Origin: a virus
Length of the DNA: 20,517 nt
Direction: 5' to 3' (one strand)
IMG/VR virus record: IMGVR_UViG_3300042923_000867
Span: 1 to 20,517 of that record
Shown: positions 20,263 to 20,517 of the stretch, one piece after another
Layout of the letters: each line of letters begins with the position of its first letter
How positions within the stretch are numbered: the stretch's first letter is position 1
Notes under the pieces: model-generated
The model's database searches: none
What the model saw: only the letters and a program-made list of their open reading frames with translations
What the model was told of the DNA's origin: nothing
Program-made: the position numbers and the translations under genes

Positions 20263-20517
20263 TCAGCCCTTCACGCAGAGGAGCGTGTCGAGCTTCTCGA
20301 CGACCTCGACGAGGTCGGCTTGCGCCGCGATGACATCGTCGAGGTTCTTGTAGGCGAGGCTGATTTCGTCGATGACGCCCTCGTCGGTGCGCGCCTCGAT
20401 GCCCGCCATGGTGCGCTTCACGTCCTCGACCGTGTAGAGGCGCTTGGCCGCCGAGCGGGAGAGCTTGCGCCCTGCCCCGTGGCTCGCCGACTGGAAGCTC
20501 AGGGGGTTGCCCTTGCC
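20263..20517 (-). CDS. rtcB: RtcB-type RNA ligase, C-terminal 84 residues (5' part outside window)
   Basis: The frame is open from the window edge to TGA at 20263. It begins GKGNPLSFQSASHGAGRKLSR, in which SHGAGR is the signature that carries the guanylated histidine of RtcB ligases, as I recall the family. It continues RTDEGVIDEISLAYKNLDDVI and DLVEVVEKLDTLLCVKG, both close to the end of bacterial RtcB. RtcB seals 2',3'-cyclic phosphate and 5'-OH RNA ends using GTP and Mn. In phages it is thought to repair tRNAs cut by host anticodon nucleases. The start and metal-binding sites lie outside the window. Confidence 0.93.
   Translation of the reverse strand, partial: GKGNPLSFQSASHGAGRKLSRSAAKRLYTVEDVKRTMAGIEARTDEGVIDEISLAYKNLDDVIAAQADLVEVVEKLDTLLCVKG

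Noticed and set aside
1-20517. Integrase, immunity repressor, lysis genes or insertion sequences
   Set aside because: I searched all frames given and found no recombinase, helix-turn-helix repressor, endolysin, holin or transposase. They may lie outside the window.

Overview
This window is part of the genome of a high-GC (about 70% by eye), tailed, non-contractile (siphovirus-type) bacteriophage of an actinobacterium. The evidence is the phage head and tail module, AGGAG-type ribosome sites, an Lsr2-family protein (a family confined to Actinobacteria and their phages), leaderless gene starts and very GC-rich codon use. The host genus cannot be fixed from sequence alone; Microbacterium-like hosts are one guess. 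Every gene I accept is on the minus strand, so the map reads from the right end to the left. The long plus-strand ORFs are antisense shadows of GC-rich genes.

Right-hand accessory region (about 20517 to 15686). It opens with the C-terminal part of an RtcB-type RNA ligase, followed by a 67-aa Lsr2-like protein that has only the N-terminal dimerisation domain. Then come five short transcription units. Each starts at a near-identical promoter: -35 TTGYGY, a 17-base spacer carrying GTGTAAACGCGTG, and -10 TACNNT placed 6-7 bases before an ATG. This spacing predicts leaderless mRNAs, and all five start codons open with Met-Thr-Asn. Four units end at a G/C-rich hairpin with a T-rich tail that is unmistakably one family. 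One unit is a four-gene operon (19098 to 17688); the others are single genes. A two-gene unit without a recognisable promoter, a tRNA-Asn(GTT) and another hairpin finish the region.

Structural region (about 15685 to 1). In transcription order: HNH endonuclease, small and large terminase subunits, portal, a MuF-type head protein with a C-terminal HELGH metalloprotease-like domain, a small unknown protein, scaffold, major capsid protein, four small head-tail connector, neck or tail-terminator proteins, major tail tube protein, two tail assembly chaperones joined by a -1 frameshift at GGGAAAC, tape measure protein, distal tail protein and a Gp37-like minor tail protein cut by the window edge. 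Hairpins follow the capsid and tail-tube genes and precede the scaffold, which would allow these high-copy proteins to be expressed differently from their neighbours.

The most unusual signal is the exact 9-mer GTGTAAACG, present 12 times: in all five cassette promoters, at three other non-coding or hairpin positions and inside structural genes, where it is encoded with codons that are otherwise rare here. It looks like a dispersed binding site for a phage regulator (operator/stoperator-like) that links the accessory promoters to the structural operon. The most interesting gene is the Lsr2 N-domain-only protein, a plausible antagonist of the host xenogeneic silencer. No integrase, repressor or lysis gene is present in the window, so lifestyle cannot be decided here.
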